Below, one piece after another: positions 21,451 through 28,788 of a stretch of 28,788 bases of DNA. The translations under genes were made by a program, and so were the position numbers. Within the stretch, counting starts at the first letter, position 1. The number at the start of each line of letters is the position of its first letter. The notes beneath the pieces are model-generated. The model made no database searches, was not told the origin of the DNA, and worked only from the letters and a program-made list of their open reading frames with translations. The DNA is from JABGPL01 sp964387885 (GTDB taxonomy: Bacteria; Electryoneota; AABM5-125-24; Hatepunaeales; Hatepunaeaceae): the NCBI GenBank assembly GCA_964387885.1, contig CAYLYZ010000072.1, forward strand, positions 1-28,788. The letters run 5' to 3'.

Positions 21451-24315
21451 ATGAGATTAATAATCCGATCATCACTTCTCTTTTGCTTCTTCGCAACTGT
21501 TACATTCGGTGTAAATCGTGGACAATTTAATCTGCACAATATCCCGCCTGTGTCAGGAGTGGTGGCATTTGATGATGACAGCGGTTATAGAATTATCGGA
21601 CCGGTTCGGGATCGGGTTGGTGAAAACGTGCTCGTATCAGATGATGAAAATCATAGACACCAGAATGAAACCTGTGTTGCGATAAATCCTTCAGATCCCG
21701 ATCATATTCTTGGCGGTTGTAACGATTACCGACAAGGGACAGTTACCTGTGGCTGGTTTGTATCTTTTGATGGTGGAGAAAACTGGGAAGACGGTGTTGT
21801 GGATGGACTTAATCAGTTCAGTCGTGCAGGTGATCCGACGTTAGTTCTCAATGCTGAAGGACATGCGTGGTATTGTGGAATACATTACAACAGAAATGAC
21901 TATGTCGGTGGGATATTTGTAAGTCATTCCGAGGATGGTGGATTAAATTGGGATGATCCGGATTGGGTAATTACTCATGAAGGTGAAAATGATCCGCCAT
22001 TTGAGGATAAACCCTATCTCGGTATGGATAACACCGATAGTGAATTTGATGGGAATCTCTATGTATCATGGACACGATATGGAACCGGTCAGATTTACTT
22101 TTCAGTTTCTACCGATGGTGGTGATAATTGGGCTGATCCGCTTAGGCTCTGGGCGAACCGGGGTCAGGGATCAGTACCGTTGGTAGGACCGGATGGTGAA
22201 CTCTATGTGATATGGAAGGATTACACCTGGGACAGAGTTGTTGGGAAGAAATCTGTCGATGGTGGAGAATCATTTGGTGATGTGTTTGTAGTTGCGGAAA
22301 CTGTTCAATTGCCAGGAGAACTTCCGCCGACTGAATTTCGCACAAACAGCATGCCAACAGGTTGTGTTGACATTTCCGGCGGAGAAAACAATGGACGGGT
22401 GTATGTCGCATGGGCAGATGAACGATCAGGTGATGCAGATATATTACTGTGCATTAGTGATGACGGAGCTGAGAGCTGGTCAGATCCAATCCGCTTAAAC
22501 GACGACGAATTAGAAAATGACAGGGATCAATTCTTTCCATGGATATGTTCCGATCCGACCGATGGTAAGATATATGCTATCTGGTATGACAGACGACTTG
22601 ATGAAGAAAACAGAATGGTTGACACTTATGGTGTGATCTGGGACGGGATAGATGAGCTGCCTGCGAACGAGAGAATAACTGACATTAGTTGGGATCCCGG
22701 AGTCGGATTTAATGGCGGATTCATCGGAGATTATAATGGGATTGCCGCTTTAGAGGGAAAATCCCACCCTGCATGGTGCGATACACGAAACGATAACCAG
22801 GATATTTATTGGACGTTTTTCGATGAAGTTCCTGACAACCATTACATACCGATCGAAGGGAACCGGGAACACAACATGACCGTGAGGAGTATTACAATTC
22901 AAGGTCAGGTTCCTGCTCCTGAGGACGAACTGGCTGTAATTGATTCTGAAGGACAGGTTGTTGGTGCGTTCTATTTTGAAGAAGGTGAACCTTACGAATT
23001 CACAGTTACCGGAAACTGGAGCATCAGGCGTAACAACGGGTATATGGAATGGAGATACTGGGACGATTCCGTAGCTCAGGAACTCGAATGTGCATGGCGG
23101 ATTATCGAAGGAGATAGAACACTTGACGATGGTGGTTCTTCTGTTGTTGAACTTGTTGCACCAGCACCGGATCAACAAACATTACACTTAATTGGAAATC
23201 ATTGGCATTTCATCTCCCTGAGGTTACATCCCCTCACAATTGATACCTGGAAGCTGTTTTTGCCCCTTGAAGGAATAGTGCCGATTATTAAAAATTCTGA
23301 TGGACAGTTTCAGGCGTATGAATTCGGTTTTTCGAACATACCACCCTTCACACCATTAGAGGGTTATCAGTTGTACGCAACCGAGGAGTTTGACTTCACC
23401 ACAACAGGCATTTTCCTTGATCCGCAATTTCCAATTCCTCTTCAAGAGGGATGGAATATTGCTGCCTATCTACCGGATTATGAACTCGATCCCTGGGTAG
23501 CTTTTGATAGTATTATGGATTGGCTATTATTGGTGAAGGATGAGGATGGACGGTTCTTATTACCTCAGTTCAATTTCAGCAATTTAGGAATATTGAGACC
23601 CGGAAGAGGCTATCAGGTAAGTGTTACACAGGATTGTGAACTTGTCTATCCGGAAGAGGGTGAATTTGTACTGGCGAATACCACTCTGGCTGAAACGAGA
23701 CTTTATCGTATTCAGGGCAATTCCATGCAGAATATGTCTGTGCTGATTACCGGGTTGAACATGGAATGTATTAAAGGTGAGATCGGGGCATTCACTCCCT
23801 CCGGCGTGTTATGTGGTTCGACCGTTATCAACGGAGCCGGTCGCTATGGTTTGGCCGTCTGGGGAAGCGATCTTGAGCAATCCGGATTCGTCGGTCCTGA
23901 ATCCGGAGATCGTATTGATTTCAGGTTCATAAACAGCCAAACCGAACAAGAATTTATTTTGATTCCGGAAGATGAGAAAGATGTCTTTTATAAACCTGAA
24001 GAATTCACGATATTAAGTCTAAAGAAATCCGCTCAAATTTCAGACGTTCCAGCAAAAGTTGAAATGAGCGCAGTTAGCCCCAATCCATTTAACCAGAAGG
24101 GATCAGTCTCAATATCTTTGAAGCAGATTCAGACTGTTCAATTATCACTGTTTGATTTGCAGGGAAGATCAGTAATAAATCTTCATTCCGGATCACTGGC
24201 TCCAGGAATCCATAAATTTTCAATTGACAGTAAGGAACTGGTCTCAGGATTGTATCTGGTCAGGCTTAAATCGGAAAGTCTAATGATTAATCAACGGGTG
24301 GTTGTTCTGAAGTGA
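21451..24315 (+). CDS. Secreted Asp-box propeller protein with T9SS sorting domain
   Basis: A 954-aa surface or secreted protein. Signal peptide 1-20. A sialidase-like (BNR) beta-propeller spans about 55-465 and carries five Asp-box-like motifs: SFDGGENW (105-112), SEDGGLNW (160-167), STDGGDNW (220-227), SVDGGESF (268-275) and SDDGAESW (336-343). The catalytic arginine triad and other sialidase residues cannot be confirmed, so enzyme activity is not claimed. Residues 480-840 hold beta modules, including a duplicated pattern (IIKNSDGQFQ then GYQLYA; LLVKDEDGRFL then GYQVSV). The C-terminal 79 residues are a T9SS sorting domain: SPNPFNQ (876), LSLFDLQGRSV, SGLYLVRL, ending QRVVVLK. ATG at 21451 has AGGT upstream. 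Its end overlaps the earliest possible start of the glycosyltransferase frame, but that gene more likely starts at 24345. Confidence 0.9.
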   Translation: MRLIIRSSLLFCFFATVTFGVNRGQFNLHNIPPVSGVVAFDDDSGYRIIGPVRDRVGENVLVSDDENHRHQNETCVAINPSDPDHILGGCNDYRQGTVTCGWFVSFDGGENWEDGVVDGLNQFSRAGDPTLVLNAEGHAWYCGIHYNRNDYVGGIFVSHSEDGGLNWDDPDWVITHEGENDPPFEDKPYLGMDNTDSEFDGNLYVSWTRYGTGQIYFSVSTDGGDNWADPLRLWANRGQGSVPLVGPDGELYVIWKDYTWDRVVGKKSVDGGESFGDVFVVAETVQLPGELPPTEFRTNSMPTGCVDISGGENNGRVYVAWADERSGDADILLCISDDGAESWSDPIRLNDDELENDRDQFFPWICSDPTDGKIYAIWYDRRLDEENRMVDTYGVIWDGIDELPANERITDISWDPGVGFNGGFIGDYNGIAALEGKSHPAWCDTRNDNQDIYWTFFDEVPDNHYIPIEGNREHNMTVRSITIQGQVPAPEDELAVIDSEGQVVGAFYFEEGEPYEFTVTGNWSIRRNNGYMEWRYWDDSVAQELECAWRIIEGDRTLDDGGSSVVELVAPAPDQQTLHLIGNHWHFISLRLHPLTIDTWKLFLPLEGIVPIIKNSDGQFQAYEFGFSNIPPFTPLEGYQLYATEEFDFTTTGIFLDPQFPIPLQEGWNIAAYLPDYELDPWVAFDSIMDWLLLVKDEDGRFLLPQFNFSNLGILRPGRGYQVSVTQDCELVYPEEGEFVLANTTLAETRLYRIQGNSMQNMSVLITGLNMECIKGEIGAFTPSGVLCGSTVINGAGRYGLAVWGSDLEQSGFVGPESGDRIDFRFINSQTEQEFILIPEDEKDVFYKPEEFTILSLKKSAQISDVPAKVEMSAVSPNPFNQKGSVSISLKQIQTVQLSLFDLQGRSVINLHSGSLAPGIHKFSIDSKELVSGLYLVRLKSESLMINQRVVVLK

Positions 24316-24344
24316 TTGATTATAGCGAAAATGGAGAGTTTCAT

Positions 24345-25484
24345 TTGAAGTCATTATCGGGTCGTAAAGTGGCTCTGGTTCATGACTGGCTTACGGGAAT
24401 GCGCGGTGGTGAAATGGTGCTTGAAGAGCTGTGCCGATTATTCCCGGATTCCGATCTCTATACAATCGTTCATCGCAAGGGTTCTGTTTCAGAAACTATT
24501 GAAAATCGACGCATATTCGAATCCCCCATTGCCCGAATACCAATGGGACGCGAGCATTATCAGAAATACCTGCCACTATTCCCCTGGGCAATAGAGAGTT
24601 TTGACTTGCGAGGTTATGACCTGATAATCTCAACCAGCAGCTCTGTTGCAAAGGGTATTATTCCGCCCCCCGATGCACTTCATATCAGCTACCTCCATAC
24701 TCCGATGAGATATGTTTGGGACATGCGTAGTGATTACATGAATCCTGACAGGATTAACCGATTGGAGAGATTCATTGGAGGATGGTGCGCTCATTACCTG
24801 AGAAATTGGGATGTTTCATCCTCTGCCAGGGTTGATCAGTTCATAGCAAATTCTAAGCACGTACAAAAACGAATAAGTAAATATTACCGACGGGATTCGG
24901 TAGTAATCTATCCACCGGTCTCGGTAAGTCAGTTTGAAGTCAGCGAAAATCATGAAGATTATTTCATGACAGTTTCAGCGTTAGTTCCATATAAACGGAT
25001 TGATCTCGCAGTAAAAGCCTGCTCGAAACTTTCACTTCCATTGATTGTGGTCGGTATTGGATCGGAATACCGATATCTTCAAAGTATAGCAGGCAAGACA
25101 GTGAAATTTGTCGGTTCACAATCACAGACTCAACTTGCCAGACTTTATAAGAATTGTCTCGCAATGATCCACCCCGGTGAGGAGGATTTCGGGATTGCAC
25201 CGGTTGAGGTTCAGGCTGCTGGAAGACCGGTTGTCGCGTTCAAGCGAGGTGGTGTTCTTGAAACAGTACTCGGTGAAGGAGAAAACAGAACAGGAATTTT
25301 CTTTAAAGAGCAGACAGTTAAATCTCTGATGGAAGTTCTCAAGGGATTTGATGATCTTAAGTTCGATCAAATGGTAATCCGAAGAAATGCCGAGCAATAT
25401 GACAGGAGTCGTTTCGGAGAAGAAATCAGCCGATTGATCGAAACATGCTGGAAAAAAATGCACAATCGAGATCTCATCACCTGA
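24345..25484 (+). CDS. GT4-family glycosyltransferase
   Basis: Retaining GT-B transferase likely to extend a surface polysaccharide from a lipid-linked sugar. It starts at TTG 24345 (379 aa), with GGAGAG six bases upstream and the protein beginning MKSLSGRKVALVHDWL, the usual spacing; the GTG at 24312 overlaps the previous gene and adds 11 residues. The N-lobe has KVALVHDWLTGMRGGE (8-23), the acceptor-side HISYLHTPMRYVW (113-125) is typical of WbaZ-like transferases, and the C-lobe has an EX7E motif at E280 and E288 (EEDFGIAPVE). The TGA stop overlaps the ATG of the next gene (TGATG). Donor and acceptor sugars cannot be read; the WbaZ-like suggestion of a mannosyltransferase is tentative. Confidence 0.9.
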   Translation: MKSLSGRKVALVHDWLTGMRGGEMVLEELCRLFPDSDLYTIVHRKGSVSETIENRRIFESPIARIPMGREHYQKYLPLFPWAIESFDLRGYDLIISTSSSVAKGIIPPPDALHISYLHTPMRYVWDMRSDYMNPDRINRLERFIGGWCAHYLRNWDVSSSARVDQFIANSKHVQKRISKYYRRDSVVIYPPVSVSQFEVSENHEDYFMTVSALVPYKRIDLAVKACSKLSLPLIVVGIGSEYRYLQSIAGKTVKFVGSQSQTQLARLYKNCLAMIHPGEEDFGIAPVEVQAAGRPVVAFKRGGVLETVLGEGENRTGIFFKEQTVKSLMEVLKGFDDLKFDQMVIRRNAEQYDRSRFGEEISRLIETCWKKMHNRDLIT

Positions 25485-26884
25485 TGAAACGACAGGGACA
25501 CCTGCTGCTTCAATCAGCAGCCTTAGTGGCGGATAGCACTGCAATAGTCATCGGTGCCTGGTTAGCATATTCTATACGGTTCAGCGAAACTTTCACCTCA
25601 TACATACCTATAGTAACGTCTCTTCCTTCTCTCAGTCTGTATGTTCGATTATCGTTAGTTCTTGTTGGATTAACAATTATCTTTCTCATCTCGGGTGGAT
25701 TGTATAAATTTCCCAGGACTGACAGTCTGTTTGATGAGGCGTTCCTGGCACTCAAACGATTTGTACTATCTTTTCTTATCTTACTGGCGGCGCTCTTCTT
25801 TATCCGGGAAATCACCTTTTCAAGAATCACGGTTGTACTCCTTTTCATGTTCAGCAGCAGCGGTTTGATTATATCACGCTATATCGGAAGAAGATCACGC
25901 GAATGGCTGTATAAAAGATTATACGCTGTTCGACGTGCTGCAATAGTCGGGAATGGGGAACAGGTAGAGATGATCCTGGAGCATCTGAGATCCAATCCAA
26001 AATTCGGAATAACTGTAGTCGGGTGTATCTGCAGCAGAGATGACAGTGAAACTTCTACTCTGAAATTAGGCACTATTACTGAAGCAGGTAGCATCATTCG
26101 GGCAAACAAACTGGATACATTACTAATCCTCCCGTCAGTTTCCGAACCTGAGATGGTACCCACGCTGATCAAAGCCTGCTATGGCATTAATGTTGATTTC
26201 TTATATCTTCCGGATATTCAGCCATCGGGCGGGAGGCCTCGAAGGATCGTTGAAGTTGGCGGAGTTCCATTATGGACTTTAAAGGAAAATCCGTTTGATG
26301 GTTGGCAGGGAATAATAAAGCGATGCTTCGATTTGATATTATCGTGGATTTTTTTCTTGCTCGCTTCTCCGATTATGATAATAATCGCAATTGCAATTAA
26401 AATTGACAGCCCCGGACCTTTACTGTATAAACAACGACGTGTTGGTTTGGACGGGGAAGAATTTAATGTTCTGAAATTTCGCTCGATGCGTCAGGATGCG
26501 GAGTCCAAAACCGGTGCAGTTTGGGCGACTGCCGGTGATTCACGCGTAACCAAAGTCGGTAAATTGCTCAGACGGTGGAGTCTTGATGAACTTCCTCAAT
26601 TCTGGAATGTGATCAGAGGGGATATGAGTTTAATCGGACCCCGCCCTGAAAGACCGGAGTTTGTTCAGCAATTTGAGAAAAGAATCGATGGATATCAGGA
26701 ACGACACAGGGTAAAAACTGGTATAACAGGTTGGGCACAGGTCAACAAATTACGTGGTGATGTCCCTATTGAGGAACGAACCAAATTTGACCGTTACTAC
26801 ATCGAAAACTGGTCTCTGCTTTTTGATATTAAGATTCTTGTCCTCACGGTGAAAGCAGTCATCGTGGGTGAAAACGCATACTGA
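25484..26884 (+). CDS. Polyprenyl glycosylphosphotransferase (WcaJ/WbaP-like)
   Basis: Transfers a sugar phosphate from a UDP-sugar to undecaprenyl phosphate, starting a surface polysaccharide repeat. It sits in the inner membrane. Taken from ATG 25484 (466 aa): four membrane segments at about 5-30, 50-72, 93-108 and 115-133; a CoA_binding_3-like Rossmann module 150-260 (AIVGNGEQ); a re-entrant hydrophobic helix 281-306; the bacterial sugar transferase domain 307-466 with DSPGPLLYKQ, KFRSM (331), the DE dyad in LDELPQ (D368, E369), GDMSLIGPRP and KTGITGWAQ (411-419). The frame also allows ATG 25445, overlapping the previous gene by 40 bases, but the TGATG junction favours 25484. Substrate sugar unknown. 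Confidence 0.94.
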   Translation: MKRQGHLLLQSAALVADSTAIVIGAWLAYSIRFSETFTSYIPIVTSLPSLSLYVRLSLVLVGLTIIFLISGGLYKFPRTDSLFDEAFLALKRFVLSFLILLAALFFIREITFSRITVVLLFMFSSSGLIISRYIGRRSREWLYKRLYAVRRAAIVGNGEQVEMILEHLRSNPKFGITVVGCICSRDDSETSTLKLGTITEAGSIIRANKLDTLLILPSVSEPEMVPTLIKACYGINVDFLYLPDIQPSGGRPRRIVEVGGVPLWTLKENPFDGWQGIIKRCFDLILSWIFFLLASPIMIIIAIAIKIDSPGPLLYKQRRVGLDGEEFNVLKFRSMRQDAESKTGAVWATAGDSRVTKVGKLLRRWSLDELPQFWNVIRGDMSLIGPRPERPEFVQQFEKRIDGYQERHRVKTGITGWAQVNKLRGDVPIEERTKFDRYYIENWSLLFDIKILVLTVKAVIVGENAY

Positions 26885-26890
26885 TGAACA

Positions 26891-27703
26891 ATGATTACTG
26901 GTCACATAGAAAACATACCACGCCATATACTCCGGATTAAAATCGCAATAACTGCGTTTGTTTTGTCCGGCCTGTTTATTCTTATCTCAACTGCATCCGG
27001 TGCAACCGCAGATAATTCACCACCGTTTCATGCGGGTGAACGACTTGAATTCAACGTGTACTTTGAGTTTATCCTCGGTGGTCACGCCAGCATGGCTATT
27101 GAAGAAGTTGTCGATTTCAACGGAAAATCAGCATATCACTTCGTATCCAAAGCACGATCGACCAAAACTGTCGATTTCTTCTACAAAGTTCGCGACAGGG
27201 TTGAATCATGGTGGGATATAGACGGAAAATTCTCGCGGCGTTTCAGTAAGAGATTGCGCGAGGGCAGGCACAAATATGACCGGCAGGTGAACTACTTCCC
27301 TGAAGACTCCTTAGCTATTGCTGTCGACCGGAAAAAGGATAACGTCCCTGACACCTTATCAATTCAATCGTCCGTTCAGGATATTTTATCCGCATTTTAC
27401 AAAACCAGAACCTATGACTTGAACCCGGGTGAAGTCATTGGAATTCTGACTGAGGATGATGGCAAGATTTACGAGCTGCAGGTGCACGTTCTGCGCAAAG
27501 AGCAGGTAGAGGTTAAAGCTGGGACTTTCGATTGTGTTGTTGTCGAACCGCGCCTGAAAACGTCCGGATTGTTTCGCAAAGAAGGACAAATGGAAATCTG
27601 GCTGACTGACGATGAAATCAAGATGCCTGTGCTGATGAAAAGCAGGCTTTACTTCGGCCGTGTCTGGGCGAAGCTGCAAAATTTCGATCTGGGAGAAAAA
27701 TGA
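26891..27703 (+). CDS. DUF3108 domain protein, exported
   Basis: A 270-aa protein with a signal or anchor segment at about 18-38 (ASGATADN) and a DUF3108 domain to the end. Landmarks are the opening HAGERLEFNVYFEFILGGHASM (49-70 split as two strands), the centre DTLSIQSSVQDILSAFYKTRT, a LNPGEV stretch and the closing EIKMPVLMKSRLYFG then VWAKLQNF. DUF3108 proteins are periplasmic and of unknown function, often near outer-membrane or polysaccharide genes. It starts six bases after the previous stop; the ATG at 26891 has no strong ribosome site. Its stop overlaps the next gene's ATG (ATGA). Confidence 0.85.
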   Translation: MITGHIENIPRHILRIKIAITAFVLSGLFILISTASGATADNSPPFHAGERLEFNVYFEFILGGHASMAIEEVVDFNGKSAYHFVSKARSTKTVDFFYKVRDRVESWWDIDGKFSRRFSKRLREGRHKYDRQVNYFPEDSLAIAVDRKKDNVPDTLSIQSSVQDILSAFYKTRTYDLNPGEVIGILTEDDGKIYELQVHVLRKEQVEVKAGTFDCVVVEPRLKTSGLFRKEGQMEIWLTDDEIKMPVLMKSRLYFGRVWAKLQNFDLGEK

Positions 27704-28665
27704 GCAAATCTGAACGCAAACCATATTCAGAAGCTGACTTAAGTAAAGTCAAGACATTCCCCATGACTGAACTGGAACGCATGGTTGAAACAGGTTTCTT
27801 CGCAAAGCCTGTGAAAGCAGGCGGTTCATTTGCCGAATTCAAAGAATCTCTCCCTAAAATACTCGCAGCCGAAAAACTCGTCGAGTTTGCAAAAATAGTG
27901 GCGGAAGCCAAACGAAACTCCAGAGCTGTCATCGTCATGTATGGCGGACACGTCATAAAAACCGGGCTTGGACCGCTGCTGATCGACTGGATGAAACGGG
28001 GAATTATCACTGCTATAGGCACCCACGGTGCAGGCGTAATCCACGACACCGAAATCGCACTCTTCGGACGCACATCAGAAGACGTAGCCGAAGGTTTAGC
28101 CGACGGCAGTTTCGGTATGAGCCGCGACACTGCCGATTTCATCAATACTGCAATCTCAAATCCTGACCATAAAGAACTCGGCTACGGTGAATCGCTCGGT
28201 AAAGCACTTGTCGACGCGAAAGCCCCGTGCCACGACCTCTCGCTCGTCTACAGCGCCTACGACCTCCAAATCCCTTTGACCGTACACGTAGCATTAGGCA
28301 CTGACATAATCCATCAACATCCTACCGCGGACGGAGAAGCTATCGGCAAGGCATCCCTGCGTGACTTCCGCATATTAGCTCACGAAGTAGGAAGATTAAC
28401 CGAAGGCGGAGTAGTAATAAACCTCGGCAGTGCAGTAATAATGCCCGAAGTATTCCTGAAAGCCCTGTCCGTAGCCCGTAACCTCGGACACGACGCCCAC
28501 AGGTTCACCACCGCCAATTTCGACATGATCACCCACTACCGCCCGACCCAAAACGTCCTGACCCGTCCGACATTAACAGGTGGTAAAAAGTTCAACTTCA
28601 CGGGACATCACGAGATTATGATTCCGCTGCTGCAGGCGTTGGTTTTGGCTGACTTGGAAACTTAG
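27700..28665 (+). CDS. Conserved protein of unknown function, distantly DHS-like
   Basis: A 321-aa cytoplasmic protein with no signal peptide. Very conserved-looking glycine and histidine motifs: MYGGHVIKTGLGP (about 85-97), GTHGAGVIHDTEIALFG (107-123), TVHVALGTDIIHQHPT (194-209), INLGSAVIMPEVFLKAL (240-256) and GHHEIMIPLL near the end. The pattern GGH-KTG followed by a GAGVIHD strand recalls the Rossmann-like NAD-binding fold of deoxyhypusine synthase, but the similarity is weak and I do not name a reaction. GGGAG lies six bases before the ATG at 27700, which overlaps the previous stop. Its codons end in C far more often than those of its neighbours, hinting at high expression or transfer. 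Confidence 0.75.
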   Translation: MSKSERKPYSEADLSKVKTFPMTELERMVETGFFAKPVKAGGSFAEFKESLPKILAAEKLVEFAKIVAEAKRNSRAVIVMYGGHVIKTGLGPLLIDWMKRGIITAIGTHGAGVIHDTEIALFGRTSEDVAEGLADGSFGMSRDTADFINTAISNPDHKELGYGESLGKALVDAKAPCHDLSLVYSAYDLQIPLTVHVALGTDIIHQHPTADGEAIGKASLRDFRILAHEVGRLTEGGVVINLGSAVIMPEVFLKALSVARNLGHDAHRFTTANFDMITHYRPTQNVLTRPTLTGGKKFNFTGHHEIMIPLLQALVLADLET

Positions 28666-28670
28666 CCCGT

Positions 28671-28703
28671 CGTTCCAGCGAACGCAGGAATCCAGAGGAG
28701 CTG
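28671..28703. repeat. Degenerate REP-like hairpin after the last gene
   Basis: Stem TTCC-A-GCG / CGC-A-GGAA around AA (28673-28690), followed by TCCAG. It appears to be a diverged copy of the hairpin at 2653-2672, which also ends GGAATCCAG. The remaining bases to 28788 show no gene or clear structure. Confidence 0.55.
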
Positions 28704-28788
28704 CCTTTTAATACTCAATAGTACCGTCAAGTGCAGTCTGTCCAAGAATAGCTCTTTGAAAACGCGTTACTTATGTAAGTGATTAAAT

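Noticed and set aside
21451..24315. Calling the Asp-box protein a sialidase
   Set aside because: Asp-boxes mark the propeller fold, but no catalytic arginine triad or FRIP motif was identified.

Overview
The window looks like a chromosomal piece from an uncultured, non-Bacteroidetes member of the FCB (Fibrobacteres-Chlorobi-Bacteroidetes) superphylum. The reasons are two large secreted proteins ending in type IX secretion (T9SS)-style sorting domains (SPNPFN followed by a short beta-rich tail ending in a basic residue), a DUF4835/PorD-like protein, a helix-hairpin-helix plus beta-barrel envelope protein of the kind seen in Bacteroidetes, DUF3108 and FN3 mini-proteins, and intergenic palindromic repeats. 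The exact phylum cannot be read from the sequence. No rRNA, tRNA, CRISPR array, transposase or phage gene was seen.

Layout. 1-926: 3' end of a protein with near-identical 77-residue tandem repeats and a C-terminal TPR. 948-3506: housekeeping genes (M24B Xaa-Pro peptidase, leuD, coaE) with a repeat-rich gap before coaE. 3577-7780, minus strand: a T9SS-sorted propeller/Ig protein, a small secreted FN3 protein with a clear promoter and terminator, and the PorD-like protein. 7904-10668, plus strand and divergent from the PorD-like gene: an unrecognised exported protein translationally coupled to the HHH/beta-barrel protein. 10713-15927: an envelope block of MltB-like lytic transglycosylase, a large secreted caspase-fold protease, and an N-acetylmuramoyl-L-alanine amidase whose start overlaps the protease stop. 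15971-18330: surE and guaA. 18331-18635: intergenic inverted repeats. 18636-28665: a cell-surface block of periplasmic-binding/LpoA-like protein, uppP, a T9SS-sorted Asp-box propeller protein, a GT4 glycosyltransferase, a polyprenyl glycosylphosphotransferase, a DUF3108 protein and a conserved protein of unknown function, most with overlapping or nearly touching ends.

Taken together this is mainly an envelope and surface locus: peptidoglycan remodelling (transglycosylase, amidase, LpoA-like protein), lipid-carrier recycling (UppP), initiation and extension of a surface polysaccharide (GT4 and phosphotransferase), and secreted or T9SS-sorted proteins. The most interesting unit is the secreted caspase-like protease sandwiched between two peptidoglycan hydrolases. 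Other notable points are a shared promoter pattern (TTGACA, 17 nt, TAnnTT) that blends sigma70-like and Bacteroidetes-like elements, frequent TTG starts, and several families of palindromic intergenic repeats.
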